A DNA stretch of 58,815 nucleotides from Welwitschia mirabilis (lineage: Eukaryota; Gnetophyta; Gnetopsida; Welwitschiales). A model generated the notes under the pieces. That model was not told the origin of the DNA, did no database searches, and saw nothing but the letters and a program-made list of their open reading frames with translations. Location of the stretch: the NCBI GenBank assembly GCA_051453625.1, contig JBOZIK010000001.1:158616593-158675407 (forward strand). The letters run 5' to 3'. Below are positions 12,053-22,643 of this stretch, piece after piece; the stretch's first letter is position 1; every line of letters starts with the position of its first letter. The position numbers and the translations under genes were made by a program.

Positions 12053-12152
12053 CAAAAGTGATAGTAACTAATAAATAATCTGTTTTGCCTATTATTTAAA
12101 TTTTAATATTCTCTTATTAGCTAGAAAATTCTAACTCCTCATCTAAAACCCA

Positions 12153-12160
12153 TATAAACA
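12153..12160 (+). promoter_or_regulatory. TATA-box-like motif in the 5' LTR of A
   Basis: TATAAACA followed by 'cccttagg' lies about 100 bases after the 72-bp repeats. The 3' LTR has the decayed form 'tattaaagtccctta' at the same place. A core-promoter role is inferred from position and form. Confidence 0.4.
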
Positions 12161-12821
12161 CCCTTAGGAATTCCATTTCCTAATCCTTTCTAGCATTGAA
12201 ATTGCTTATGACATTAAAGCATTTTGGAGAAATGTGTTCATTTTCTTGTGAAAGATCTATCCTTAATATTGGGCTAAGTATCCTCCCTCAAGGGGTTATT
12301 ATTTATAAGTAGATTTTATGAGCATTATTGATTAATAAAATTAATGATATTTCTTTTATGATTTCTCTTCCTTATCTTCCTTATATTTTATGTTAAATTT
12401 AAATTAATGCTTAATTATATTGATTGTAATTTTAATATATAATATAAGGACCAACTTGGGTGACAACAAGTTGGTGAATCAATTAATTAATTACATTAGG
12501 AATTGCATTCTTATATTTATTCCATTGCATTCATCATTGTCTTTCATCTATTGCATTATTATTTTTATTTCTTAATTATAAATTCACAAAAATATATTAT
12601 TTTTTCTTTCTAAATAAATCAATTTTATACTATCACTTGATTGAATTACTTGTTTATAACATTTAGGTTAACTCCATAGAATATAGTGTATGAATGTATT
12701 ACATTATATATCAAAGGTTATAGGTTATTAATTAAAGTAAAGAATTTAAATTTAAACACATATTTCAAACACAAACATTTTAATTTTGTTACTACAAAAG
12801 TATTTAGGATTGAAAGGTTAT

Positions 12822-12840
12822 TTCTCATTGCATAAGGAAG
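12822..12840 (+). other. Candidate tRNA-Asp-type primer site of element A
   Basis: 'ctcattgcataaggaag' immediately follows the left LTR and aligns with the Athila/Tat site TGGCGCCGTTGCCGGGGA, with C-to-T and G-to-A changes and one insertion. The right LTR is not followed by such a site. Moderately degenerate. Confidence 0.5.
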
Positions 12841-13474
12841 TGATTTAGTTTCAAGTTATTTACTTGTATAGTATGGTACATATATTTTTTTTTCCTTTTC
12901 TTTATTTTAACTTACATTTTAACTATTTTTCTTTATTTTATCTTACATTTTAATTTTTCTTAATCTTCCTTTTTAGGGCATTATTACTTTTACTTTTTGT
13001 GTAATCCTAGGATTTTTACTATTGCAAAGAGCTTTTAAACTACACTTTAATTTTTACATGACCTAGTTGATCATCCTGCTTACCTTATCCCCCCTCTTTT
13101 TTTTTAGAGCACTACAAAAATATTTACTAAAAGAAAGAGAAAAATTTAATTCTAGAAATAAGAAAAAAATACTATTTGAAATATTTTCTAAAAGAAATAG
13201 AAACCTACCTCCTTGCAAAAAATTAGTTTTTAAATAATCATGTTTCTTCAACAAAGGGTCCAGTACAAATAGAAATAATGGGTCTTTGCCAACCCAGACT
13301 TTTTTTATAAAATAAGTATGAAGATCAAAAATTCTAACCTAGTTTTTCAAATAATCAAGACAATCAAGATGACTCACTTCATAATTCAATAAAATGACTT
13401 AAGAAAATGTAAGATACAAAATCAAATTAAGAACATTCTAGATCTTATAGGTCTACTTGAGCAAATAATGTTAG

Positions 13475-14110
13475 AAAATCAAAGAGTTCAAGGTTCTCTT
13501 ACAATACAACATTTGCAAGCCTACACCACTATGTCTACTATCTCTCACTTTGAGAATGAGGAGAAAACATCAAAACTATATACATAATAATAAATTCTAT
13601 TTTCATGGTGAACTTTTAGATGGTAAATATGCAATAGAAGATAGCCTATATAAAGATAATAACATTTTAACTCGTCTATTAAAAAAGAATTATAAGATGA
13701 TAATTCATCATATGATGGTATAAAGATATTAGATTATATTCCCAATATCCACTTAATTTTGGAATATCAATGGGAAAGGGAAGAATAAATTTTAGAAAAA
13801 TTTGAATATCTCCCAAACTATGATCAATATAGTGATCACAATTCTCTTCATGAGTTTTTTTATGCATCTAATAACTTGGATAATGATGATATGTAATAAG
13901 ATGATGGTGTAAATAATAAGGAAAAGGAGGATAAGAAAGAAATTATAAATATTTAATAAAATCCAATAGATAATAAAATTCTCACATTTCATTAAGAAAC
14001 TAAATTATAATAGTCTAACTTATTAAGAATATTTCTTCATCTCTCCCACTTATGCTTTCATATAAAACTCAAAATAATATTCTTCCTTCTACTTGTAATC
14101 CCATAAACAT
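13475..14110 (+). pseudogene. Reading frame shared by families A and B, function unknown
   Basis: The plus frame begins ENQRVQGSLTIQHLQAY then TMSTISHFENEE. It matches the minus-strand frames of family B: NQRPQESLTTQHCQVY then PMSTIFHFESEKEN (52507 downward) and MSTTSQFKSEEENV (39204 downward). Later blocks also match: IPNIHLILEY against IPNFHLFLEY, and LMLSYKTQNNILPST (about 14050-14095) against LMLPSKTINNILYSN. The predicted product is acidic and without any recognised domain or zinc knuckle. It sits where gag would be but does not look like Athila Gag. Stops are frequent here. Confidence 0.6.
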
Positions 14111-14559
14111 CGTTTAGATTTTTTAAAATTTTAAATTATGGATACAAATACATGCCTTAAGTTAAAGCTTAAGGGACCCCTTAGTCATGTGAAACATTCC
14201 TTACTGAACCATCCTAAGAAGCCTTTTACTATTTCTTATATTTATCCTTTATTTTTAAGTAATACCATTTATCAATCACTAAATAAAAACTATGCTTATA
14301 ATGCTTTGCACCAAATTTAATAAGAGTGTATTTTACATTAAAATATGATAATTATTTATCTCTTATTTAACTACTAAAATTTGTGAAATTAATTTAATAT
14401 CAAGATATTTACTTTGTTACCAATTAATTGTATTTAAAAATTATCATATTTCTTTTATGTTTTATTAATTGGTTTCTACTCATGACTTGTTACCGTATTA
14501 ATAACATTACAGACATACATATTCAAAGGTCTAAGATACAAATTCATACATTATTTGAG

Positions 14560-14840
14560 GATGATATTGTAATCTATACCAATGATGAAAATATCCAAGT
14601 ACCACTAGGAATTATATGGCATAACTAGGAATTATATGACATAACTAGGAATTATAACCTCGAAAAAAAAAAAAAAAAGTTTTCTAGATGGTTTGGTATT
14701 TCTTTTACTAAAAACATTGTTTCTAGATGATTTGGTTCTTATCTTATAGAGAAAGTTCATTCTAATAACTCAGTTAAGATTTTTAATCTTAATACTACAA
14801 AGAAACAAAACATTAAAAGATAATGTTTAAAGTTATATCA
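14560..14840 (+). pseudogene. Gypsy integrase C-terminal remnant in element A
   Basis: The plus strand reads IQVPLGI near 14590, then FSRWFGISF and later IEKVHSNNSVKIFN with a final LKLYQ near 14830. This is the block usually read as LRSRWSGPF.V.KV...GAVEI....FKVNGQRLKPY at the end of Gypsy integrase. Part of it is duplicated: 'tttctagatggtttgg' at about 14680 recurs as 'tttctagatgatttgg' at about 14720. No integrase zinc or catalytic core precedes it. Confidence 0.65.
14604..14656 (+). repeat. 20-bp tandem repeat followed by a 16-A run
   Basis: The unit 'ctaggaattatatggcataa' occurs twice fully and once partly (14604, 14624, 14644). An A16 run follows at 14663-14678. The duplication interrupts the integrase-tail reading frame and looks like local replication slippage. 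Confidence 0.85.
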
Positions 14841-16404
14841 ATTACTCCATGATTGTAATTACATCATGGATATGATAGAAGCAATTAACCAAGAGAAGGA
14901 TTTTCCCTTTACCATATTCTACATCATTTCTTAGCTAGATTTCTTGGTTGAGTTATTCTACCATTTGATCATCTATAAATTGGTGTTTTGTTAAAATTAA
15001 TATGAGTATCTTAAAAGTAATTTTATTTTGGCGCACTTCAAGTAATAAGATTAGATTTTGATCAATTTTAAGACATTCTGTGTTTATGAGTTTCAAATTA
15101 TATGTTATTTTTTTAAAGTATTAATTGTGTCAAATTTGATACTTATCTTTGTCATGTACTTTTTGATTCATCATTCCAATGGTAAATTAATATTTATAAG
15201 AAAAAAATAAAAAGAAAGAAAGGAGGAAAAATAAATAAAAAAAGGAAAAAATTTTGCATCTAATTTCATGATGTCCTATCATAAGTACATCATATTAAAT
15301 TTTCCTAAGACAAGCCTTTGGTAGTGTAATATAATAGCTATAAAAACTTACTAGAACGTTACTTGGTCATGAGCTAGCTTTAGCCTATTAGTCCTTATGT
15401 TCTTGGTAGTGGTTGCACTCCCATCATCATGATGAATGATGTTTTTCAATGCCTCCACTAGATTGATTTTTTATAACTTCAAGTAATTCAAGTAATATGT
15501 TTGTAATACTTTAAACATATTAATCATTGGATAATAAATTGACAAGATGTCATTGGTTGTTACAACTAAGAATTAGATTGAATTATAATCCTAAAATTAT
15601 ACACTTTATAAGAAAATCATGAGATGTTATCATAATCACTATCCTTATCGCATGATTCTTTATGTTGTTTAGTACTAAATCACTCATCTTTAACATTAAG
15701 TAGTTTTATAACATATACTAATAGATTTTGCTAGATTGGCATTTAGGACATAGTGATTAGTCTTCTACATGTTTGTTTTTATCCATTTTGATTTATTCTT
15801 ATTTATAGTATTGATAATTGGCCTTCTCAAATTCATTTTTGCATTCACTATTATTCATTATAGCAATAATGCCATTGTTAGAAACTTGGAATTTTTACAC
15901 TCATTAACCTTTACTTAGCTACCACCATTACCCATTCATTCTACATCTGTTCTATTTTACATTTCATTGCAAATGTAATCATGAATTTGCCTTCTTTTAC
16001 TTTTCTTTTCTATTTTTCTTCTTCTATGTTTGTGTTTTTATACTTTAATATAGATGACCTCTTATCTTTGATGTATATTTTGTAATATTTAGAATGATAA
16101 GGAGGTGTATTAAGATACCTTACTCATACTTTACTATGCTTTTATCTTTCAATCCATGTTTGACACTTAGTGAAAGGCTACTTTGGATTAATTTTTAATG
16201 GCTAATTAATTAGATCTTTTAGAAACAAGTTAGAATATCTTTTTCATGAGCTCAAATCATATTTTTGTAGTCAGTGATTATTATTTTATATCATTTTATC
16301 CAATAATTGATTAGATATAATATAAGTGAATAATACATTTAGTTTTATGTTAAAGTATTATTTTTATTTCCTAATCAAGTTTCCTCACTTTATTTCTTTA
16401 TGCT
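14841..16404. other. 3' interior of element A without recognised coding sequence
   Basis: About 1.5 kb between the integrase tail and the 3' LTR. No domain was recognised on either strand. A long post-pol region of this kind is usual in Athila/Tat elements. No clear polypurine tract is visible before the right LTR. Confidence 0.5.
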
Positions 16405-17570
16405 TACTTTGCTAAGAACTCACACATGCTTATATGACAAGTGGCTAACTTGGTTGTATTTAATGATTAATTTGAGTATTCTTTTACATAATTTTAATAG
16501 GTTTAAGAATGAAATTAATCATTTTATGTTAAGGATAAAAAGTAAAGAATCAGGCATAATTTAAACCAAAAATGAAAAATTTTAAAAGATTCAAGAAGAT
16601 TGGCCACATGAATTCATATGAAGTAAGGAGATAACTACTTACTAGATTCCACCTCCTACCAGACTCAAAAAGGCCATGTGGCAATCCGATGAAGGAAGGA
16701 CATGGATACTTATTAGATTATACCTACCACCATATTCTAAGAATTCCATATGATAGTCAAATGAAAGAAGGATATGGCTATCAACTAGATTCTGCCCACC
16801 TTCAAATTCCAAAAATCATAAGTAGCAGTAACTAATGAATAATTAGTTTTATCTATTACTTAAATTGCAATATTCCCTTAGTAATTATTAAATTTAATTC
16901 CTCATCTAAAACCTATTAAAGTCCCTTAAGCATTCCATTTCCTCCTTCTTCCTAACATCAAAATTAGTTGTGACATCAAAGCATTTTAAAGCAATGGATC
17001 CATCTCCTTATGAAAAGAGCTATCCTTAGTGTTGGATTGAATGTCATACATCAAGGGACTATTTTTTATAAGTGGATGTTATAAGAATTATTAATTAATA
17101 AACTTGATGATATTTCTTCTATGCTTTCTCTCTCTTATCTTCCTTAAATTTTATGTTGAAGTTAAATTAATGCTTGATTAGATTTATTGTAATTTTAATA
17201 TAGAATCTAAGGATCAACTTGGGTGATAACAAGTTGATAAATTAGTTAATTAATTATAGTAGGAATTGCATTCTGATTTTCATTTCATTACATTCATCAT
17301 TGCATTTCATCTATTGCATTGTTATTTCTATTACTTAATTATAAAATTTAAAAAAAAATTCTTTCATCTTCCTTGAATGAATCAATTTTCTAATATCTCT
17401 TGATTTTCTTACTTGTTTATAACATTTGTATTAATTTCCAATACTATAGTCTGTTTATGTATTGCATTATATATTAAAGATCACACATTATTTATCAAAG
17501 CAAAAAAGTTAAATTAGAGCATACATTTCATGCAGGAGTAATATAGAAAGTATTTAAGTCTTACTAGAAT
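16405..17570 (+). repeat. 3' LTR of element A
   Basis: The right-hand partner of 11640-12820, including the three-fold 72-bp repeat (16604-16812) and the 'cttgggtgataacaagttg' block. It ends near 17570, after which similarity stops. The start is approximate. Confidence 0.8.
16604..16812 (+). repeat. 72-bp tandem repeat, three copies, in the 3' LTR of A
   Basis: The same three units as in the 5' LTR, recognisable from 'ccacatgaattc..atgaagtaagg', 'atgtggcaatc..atgaaggaagg' and 'catatgatag..atgaaagaagg'. Each continues with a 'ctact/cttatt/caact-agatt..acct' block. Confidence 0.7.
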
Positions 17571-18656
17571 CTTCCATCCTATTTTATCTCATATACGGAT
17601 TTGATCTCTTAGTTAAACGAAAATCATCACACACTATTAACTAAGTGGCTAAGACCATTGTTTTTAATAATAGTTTGGTTTTCATGGGGATTTAAACTCT
17701 CGACAATAGCAAAATTGCCATTCATTGTGAAAAAAATAATAGAATAAGAGAGATAATAACTACTACTACTATTCATTAATCTTAAAATCATAAAATAAGA
17801 GAGAATTAACTTATTCTTTAAATTCAACTATGATTTTTAATAATTTAAGCATTAGGAAAGTAATAATGCTTGGAGAATGATGATTTTTTTACTTTAAAAG
17901 TATCTATAGAGATCTAATTTCTATGGAAATCCTACTCATGCAATTTTTAACTATCTTAATTTATTTTAAATTTATTTTTTAATATTTTATTTAATTAGTA
18001 TTATAGATGATAATTATTTAAGATTATATACAAAAAGGAGTAAAAAGCAATGTAATGGCATCTCATCAATAGATGACAATTTTTCTTTGCATAGCATATG
18101 TAATAATAACAAAGTGATTTTAACAAGATAATATAGTTGATTGATCATTAGTTTTAATTATTTTATGATAATTGGTCAATTTTTAATGAAATTTCTTATG
18201 TAAGATATCAAAATATAGAAAATTTAGAATTAAGTAATTAATGAATTAAGCATGTGAAAATTAAACCCAACTATAAAGTATAATACATTGTAAAAATGAA
18301 GGATTATCATAGTGTGGAAGCTAGCCTAGAACAATTAGTTATGAAACACAAGAATTATAAGTATAGGATGTAAAATAAAAATGGCAAAATGACATGCAAT
18401 AAATAAAAAGAAAAGAAATAAAACACACTAAGATTTAACGTGATTTATTAATTTGCCTACCTCCATTAAAAATAGGATTCACCTTTCTTATTAAAAAATG
18501 AAGACCAAAATAGGAGTGATCACAACTTAGCTCTATAATATAATGATAGTGCCCTAGCTCATAACTAGTATGCTTTCTCACCTAAAGCACTTACAACTTG
18601 AAAAAGTCAATAATGATCAAATGATACATAACTAAACGTATTATGATATATAAAAC
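17571..18656. other. Unassigned DNA, partly old LTR-like sequence
   Basis: No coding domain was seen. 17736-17800 resembles the DNA around the gap at 28336-28530 ('ctattcattaatc..aaaatcataaaat'), so it is a dispersed repeat. 18300-18656 contains 'atttaacgtgatttattaatttgcctacctcc', cut here to describe a motif common in Copia LTR/leader sequence in this orientation, and joins the partial TR-GAG LTR at 18657. Confidence 0.4.
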
Positions 18657-18891
18657 TATTGTTGGTACTACATAAGTCCCACCAATCATAGTCCCCAAAA
18701 AATCTCTAAAATATTTTACAATTTTTCTCTTGATTTTCATTGAAATTAAGGGGTTTAAATACCCTCTTATCATAACTAAAATTGAAATGAAAAAGAAGAA
18801 TAAGAGAGAGAATAAGAGAGGGAATAGGATGAGGGAGATACAAGTCAAAAGATTAGGGGAGGTTATGACTATTTTACAAAAATATCTAACA
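18657..18891 (-). repeat. Partial LTR c of the TR-GAG array
   Basis: About 235 bases from the polypurine tract end match LTRs a and b, including 'aaggggtttaaataccctctta', given here as a shared promoter-zone block, and the 'gagagggaataggatgagg' run. Similarity stops abruptly at about 18657 ('ttgttggtactac'), where the other LTRs continue for another 1.1 kb. The remainder was deleted, replaced, or belongs to a different LTR variant. Confidence 0.7.
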
Positions 18892-18989
18892 AACCCTCAA
18901 TGAAAAACCTAAGAATTAGATTATCATCATATTCAAAATGCTGAAACATGCCTCTAACATACAAATTCATATAAAATTTATCACATAAG

Positions 18990-19161
18990 TATGGACTAAC
19001 CCATATAGTATGGACTAATCATGATAATATGAACTAACTAAGATAATATAAATTAACCATAATAATGTGGATTAACCATATCAATATGGACTAATCATCA
19101 TCATGTAAACTAACCATGATAATATAGACTTACCATGATAATGTGGACTAACCATAGTAAG
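18990..19161 (-). repeat. 19-bp minisatellite, about nine units (gag b tail)
   Basis: Units of the form 'tggactaaccatgataatg' (19 bp) repeat about nine times with substitutions. The array lies between the zinc knuckle and the polypurine tract on the minus strand. The homologous array in the other unit is at 22350-22521. Because 19 is not a multiple of three, the encoded stretch cycles through all frames and meets stops. Confidence 0.85.
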
Positions 19162-19318
19162 GAATAAATCCAACGTTCAAAATATTAGAGCAATACTTCT
19201 AGAAGTTTCTTCTTCTTTGCTTATTTTTGCTACCATGCTTAAAGCCTTTAATTTTCCATCAAGTAAATCCTTTGCTCATTGAAATTAGTTTATTGCTACA
19301 TGACCTTACTTATTGTAA

Positions 19319-19984
19319 NNNNNNNNNNNNNNNNNNNNNNNNNNNNNNNNNNNNNNNNNNNNNNNNNNNNNNNNNNNNNNNNNNNNNNNNNNNNNNNNNN
19401 NNNNNNNNNNNNNNNNNNNNNNNNNNNNNNNNNNNNNNNNNNNNNNNNNNNNNNNNNNNNNNNNNNNNNNNNNNNNNNNNNNNNNNNNNNNNNNNNNNNN
19501 NNNNNNNNNNNNNNNNNNNNNNNNNNNNNNNNNNNNNNNNNNNNNNNNNNNNNNNNNNNNNNNNNNNNNNNNNNNNNNNNNNNNNNNNNNNNNNNNNNNN
19601 NNNNNNNNNNNNNNNNNNNNNNNNNNNNNNNNNNNNNNNNNNNNNNNNNNNNNNNNNNNNNNNNNNNNNNNNNNNNNNNNNNNNNNNNNNNNNNNNNNNN
19701 NNNNNNNNNNNNNNNNNNNNNNNNNNNNNNNNNNNNNNNNNNNNNNNNNNNNNNNNNNNNNNNNNNNNNNNNNNNNNNNNNNNNNNNNNNNNNNNNNNNN
19801 NNNNNNNNNNNNNNNNNNNNNNNNNNNNNNNNNNNNNNNNNNNNNNNNNNNNNNNNNNNNNNNNNNNNNNNNNNNNNNNNNNNNNNNNNNNNNNNNNNNN
19901 NNNNNNNNNNNNNNNNNNNNNNNNNNNNNNNNNNNNNNNNNNNNNNNNNNNNNNNNNNNNNNNNNNNNNNNNNNNNNNNNNNNN
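19319..19984. other. Assembly gap (666 N), likely too large
   Basis: The flanks align to gag a at 22671-22677 and 22772 onward, where only about 94 bases separate them. A 666-base gap therefore means either an insertion in this unit or a wrong size estimate. Frames that cross it are artefacts. Confidence 0.95.
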
Positions 19985-20285
19985 GTTAATGTATCTTTTT
20001 ATATTTTTCAATGAGTGTGAAGATGGTACTTTCTAAGGTGCAAGGAATCTTCTTTAAATTGAAGATGATGTGATCATATTAAGAAGGAAGAATGATTAAT
20101 AAAATGGCTTTGGCATCTTCATCATTAATCTTTGAATTTATGGCAACAAGTTGTAACAAAAGTGTTCTAAAGTAATTTGCATGTTGATTCATGTATCCTA
20201 AATACTTCATTCTTAATCTATAAAGTTGATGCTTATTTAGCTTTTTTTTAGTTAAACCAAATAATTTGCACAAATCATCCTAGAC

Positions 20286-20385
20286 NNNNNNNNNNNNNNN
20301 NNNNNNNNNNNNNNNNNNNNNNNNNNNNNNNNNNNNNNNNNNNNNNNNNNNNNNNNNNNNNNNNNNNNNNNNNNNNNNNNNNNNN
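20286..20385. other. Assembly gap (100 N) with duplicated flanks
   Basis: The 22 bases before the gap (20264-20285) are repeated exactly after it (20386-20407). The homologous sequence in gag a is continuous. This is an unmerged contig overlap, so probably nothing is missing. Confidence 0.95.
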
Positions 20386-20890
20386 ATTTGCACAAATCAT
20401 CCTAGACTTCATTTGGAGCTTTTACTTTAGTTAATACGATGAAGATAACCAACTTTGAGACCAAGTCCAATGAGAAAAAGGATTCCTTGGCCATCATCTT
20501 CCTAATTAAAAATTTTATCTAGATCTTTTGGCTTTGGTACTTTACCACTTGTCACTTTTGATACACTATTATTAATTAGCAAAATTTGCATTTTTACTTG
20601 CCATGTGTGAAAATTCCTTCCATTAAATTTTTCAATGTTTTTACTCATGATTTTCTTTCTATCCTACCTTGCTTTACTCGATGGAAGCTAGCAATTTTAC
20701 CCTTATGAGTTTAATAGGCCCTTTTTTTTAATGAATTGCATTTCCTTTTAAATTAATTTTTTTAATTCTTTTATATGATTTAGTAACATCCCTTGTTAAT
20801 GTTTTACTCTTCTTACTTTACTAGTAACTTTAGAGGGTTAAATACCTCCTAAGCCTCGTTACCCTTAATAATTTTTTTAAATAATTAAAA

Positions 20891-20906
20891 AGGCCAAGGA
20901 TCAAAC
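20891..20906 (-). other. Candidate primer site of TR-GAG unit b
   Basis: The minus strand reads tttgatccttggcc followed by 'ttttt', resembling tttggtatcagagcc, the tRNA-Met site of many Copia elements. The partner at 23558-23571 reads tttgatccttagcc. The shared position just inside the LTR supports the call; similarity is modest. Confidence 0.4.
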
Positions 20907-22246
20907 CTCTTAAAACCCCTTTTACAATTGTTACACATTCAAAACTTACAAAAAATACTTCTTTCCAATGTGCAGTGGATTAATAGACATCAAATGCAAT
21001 ACACAAATAGAAAGACTTTTGGAAACTAGAGTTGGAAAAACTCTTTAGAGACATAGATCTCAAAAATTTGAGAGATATTGACCTTTAAGAAATACATAGA
21101 AAGTAAAAATTGCTTCACTTTAATAGCTTAACTCTCTGTTTTTCTTTCATATTCTTCCCATTCTAGGCCTACTACTTTGTGTGAGTAAATATGATAGAAT
21201 TTATGATTAATGTTCTCAAATAGTTTCTAATTCAAAAAACTAATTACAAAGTTCTAGGATAGGATGTAAGAAGAAGTTCAAATTAGATGTGTCTATAGAA
21301 GAAAATGGAAGATATTAATAAAATCTATCTAAAACAAATACTGCATGTAAATTTGTGAATCTACATAGTAAAAGGATAGATTAGGGATACAAGTAGAAGG
21401 CTTTACATAAGCACTAATAGGTCTTAATGCATTTCGATGGTTTTTGTTTTTGCTTGCAAATTCAATAAGAACCTACCTCCTTCCATTTCTTTAGGCTTTC
21501 GATGAAACAATCTAGCTAAAATGCATGCACCCTTTGATAATCAGTGGTTTGAAGATCTAATTAATATCCAACATAGTGATGATGATGGATAGTGGAGTAT
21601 TTTTGATATAGGATCAATCTTGGTTTATAATTAGTAGTTTTTGGCACAAGAGAAAATGTTCTTATTTGATGGAGCTTATTCTATTATGTTCCTTACTACT
21701 AACAAATGCAAAATACATAGGAACATGTAAAACCAATGATGTTTAAAATGTTCATAGATTCAAAGACCCTAAGTAGGCAAATTCCATATACCATTATTTT
21801 AAGCTTTGACCATTCCATATGTATAAATTTTGAGCTTCTTTGGAAATGTAAAATTAATGTTATTACACCAAGCACTAAATGGTTCACACTATGTGGATGA
21901 ACAAATGGTTCAATGATAATTGTTTTGGCTACATTTTCTAGCAGGAAGTAGAAAGTAGTTTCGTCAAACTTTCTATCTTGTATGACCTTATGACTATAGT
22001 TAAAGACTCCTTAGTACAATTGTTAATATGGGCCCATTAATCACAGTTCCCAAAAACACTCTAAGAGATTTTGCAATTTTTCTCTTGATTTTCATTGAAA
22101 TTGAGGGGTTTAAATATCCTCTTATTACAAATAAAATGGAAATGAAAAAGAAGAATAGAAGAGAGAATGGAAGAGGGAATAGGATGAGGGAGATACAAGA
22201 GAGAAGATTAAGGCAGGTTGTAACTATTTTACAAAAATATCCAACA
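20907..22246 (-). repeat. Shared middle LTR b of the TR-GAG array
   Basis: Colinear with LTR a (23573-24892) throughout. On the minus strand it starts TGTTGGATATTTTTG right after the tract 'attaaggggaagtt', so it acts as 3' LTR for unit a, and it is followed by the primer site and gag b, so it is also the 5' LTR of unit b. Its length of about 1.3 kb equals that of LTR a. It carries 'tatttaaacccctc', a TATA-like core, near 22110. Confidence 0.8.
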
Positions 22247-22248
22247 AA

Positions 22249-22258
22249 CTTCCCCTTA
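22249..22258 (-). other. Polypurine tract of TR-GAG unit a
   Basis: On the minus strand 'attaaggggaagtt' directly precedes the LTR start TGTTGGATATT. This is the classic plant Copia arrangement and fixes the LTR boundary and orientation. Confidence 0.7.
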
Positions 22259-22349
22259 ATGAAAAACCTAATAATTATATTATCATCATATTCAAAGTGC
22301 TAGAACATGTCTCTAGTATAGCAATTCATATAAAATATGTCACATAAGT

Positions 22350-22521
22350 ATGGACTAACCAATACAGTATGGATTAAGCATGATAATGTGGACTAACCAT
22401 GATAATATAAACTAACCATAATAATGTGGACTAACCATAATAATATGAAGTAACCATTACAATGTGGACTAACCATGATAATATGGACTAACAATGATAA
22501 TGTGAACTAATCACAATAATG
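22350..22521 (-). repeat. 19-bp minisatellite, about nine units (gag a tail)
   Basis: Same unit 'tggactaaccatgataatg' and same location after the zinc knuckle as the array at 18990-19161. Its presence in both units shows that the array existed before the tandem structure or was carried by the ancestral element. Confidence 0.85.
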
Positions 22522-22643
22522 GATAAACCCAACATTCAAAAAATTGGAGTAATATCTCTAAAAGTTTCTTCTTCTTTGCTTATTTCTGCTATCATGCTTG
22601 AAGTCTTTAATTTTTCATCAAGTAAATCCTTTACTTGTTGAAA

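Larger units (their letters stand above)
11640..12820 (+). repeat. 5' LTR of element A
   Basis: Colinear with 16405-17570 over its whole length. Shared blocks include 'aacttgggtga-aacaagttg' near 12446, 'aggaattgcattct' near 12499, and the three-fold 72-bp repeat near the start. It carries a TATA-like box (12153) and ends just before the primer site. The start is approximate. Confidence 0.8.
11640..17570 (+). mobile_element. Gypsy LTR retrotransposon A, internally reduced
   Basis: Two colinear 1.1-1.2 kb LTRs (about 11640-12820 and 16405-17570) flank a 3.6-kb interior. A degenerate tRNA-Asp-type primer site follows the left LTR, giving plus orientation. The interior holds a reading frame shared with family B (13475-14110) and an integrase C-terminal remnant (14560-14840), but no protease, RT or RNase H. 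It is therefore a deletion derivative or a non-autonomous element that kept a pol tail. The LTRs are clearly diverged, so the insertion is old. No target duplication could be identified. Confidence 0.8.
19280..20648 (-). pseudogene. Copia-type gag b, broken by two gaps
   Basis: The start ATG is taken at 20648 because the frame MSKNIEKFNGRNFHTWQVKM matches the start in gag a. Downstream, 20005-20273 encodes KLFGLTKKKLNKHQLYRLRM and INSKINDEDAKAILLIILPS, the UBN2/gag pattern of plant Copia (LKM..G....H...F..L...L......I.DED.A..LL..LP). A knuckle remnant lies at about 19285-19318. Gaps at 19319-19984 and 20286-20385 interrupt it. Stops make it inactive. Confidence 0.75.

Noticed and set aside
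19227-20036. Long open frames across 19319-19984 and short ones across other N runs
   Set aside because: They are open only because N codons cannot be stops. The real content is a decayed Copia gag on the minus strand.
18990-22521. Short direct repeats resembling a CRISPR array
   Set aside because: The 19-bp units are contiguous with no unique spacers, and the setting is a plant retrotransposon.
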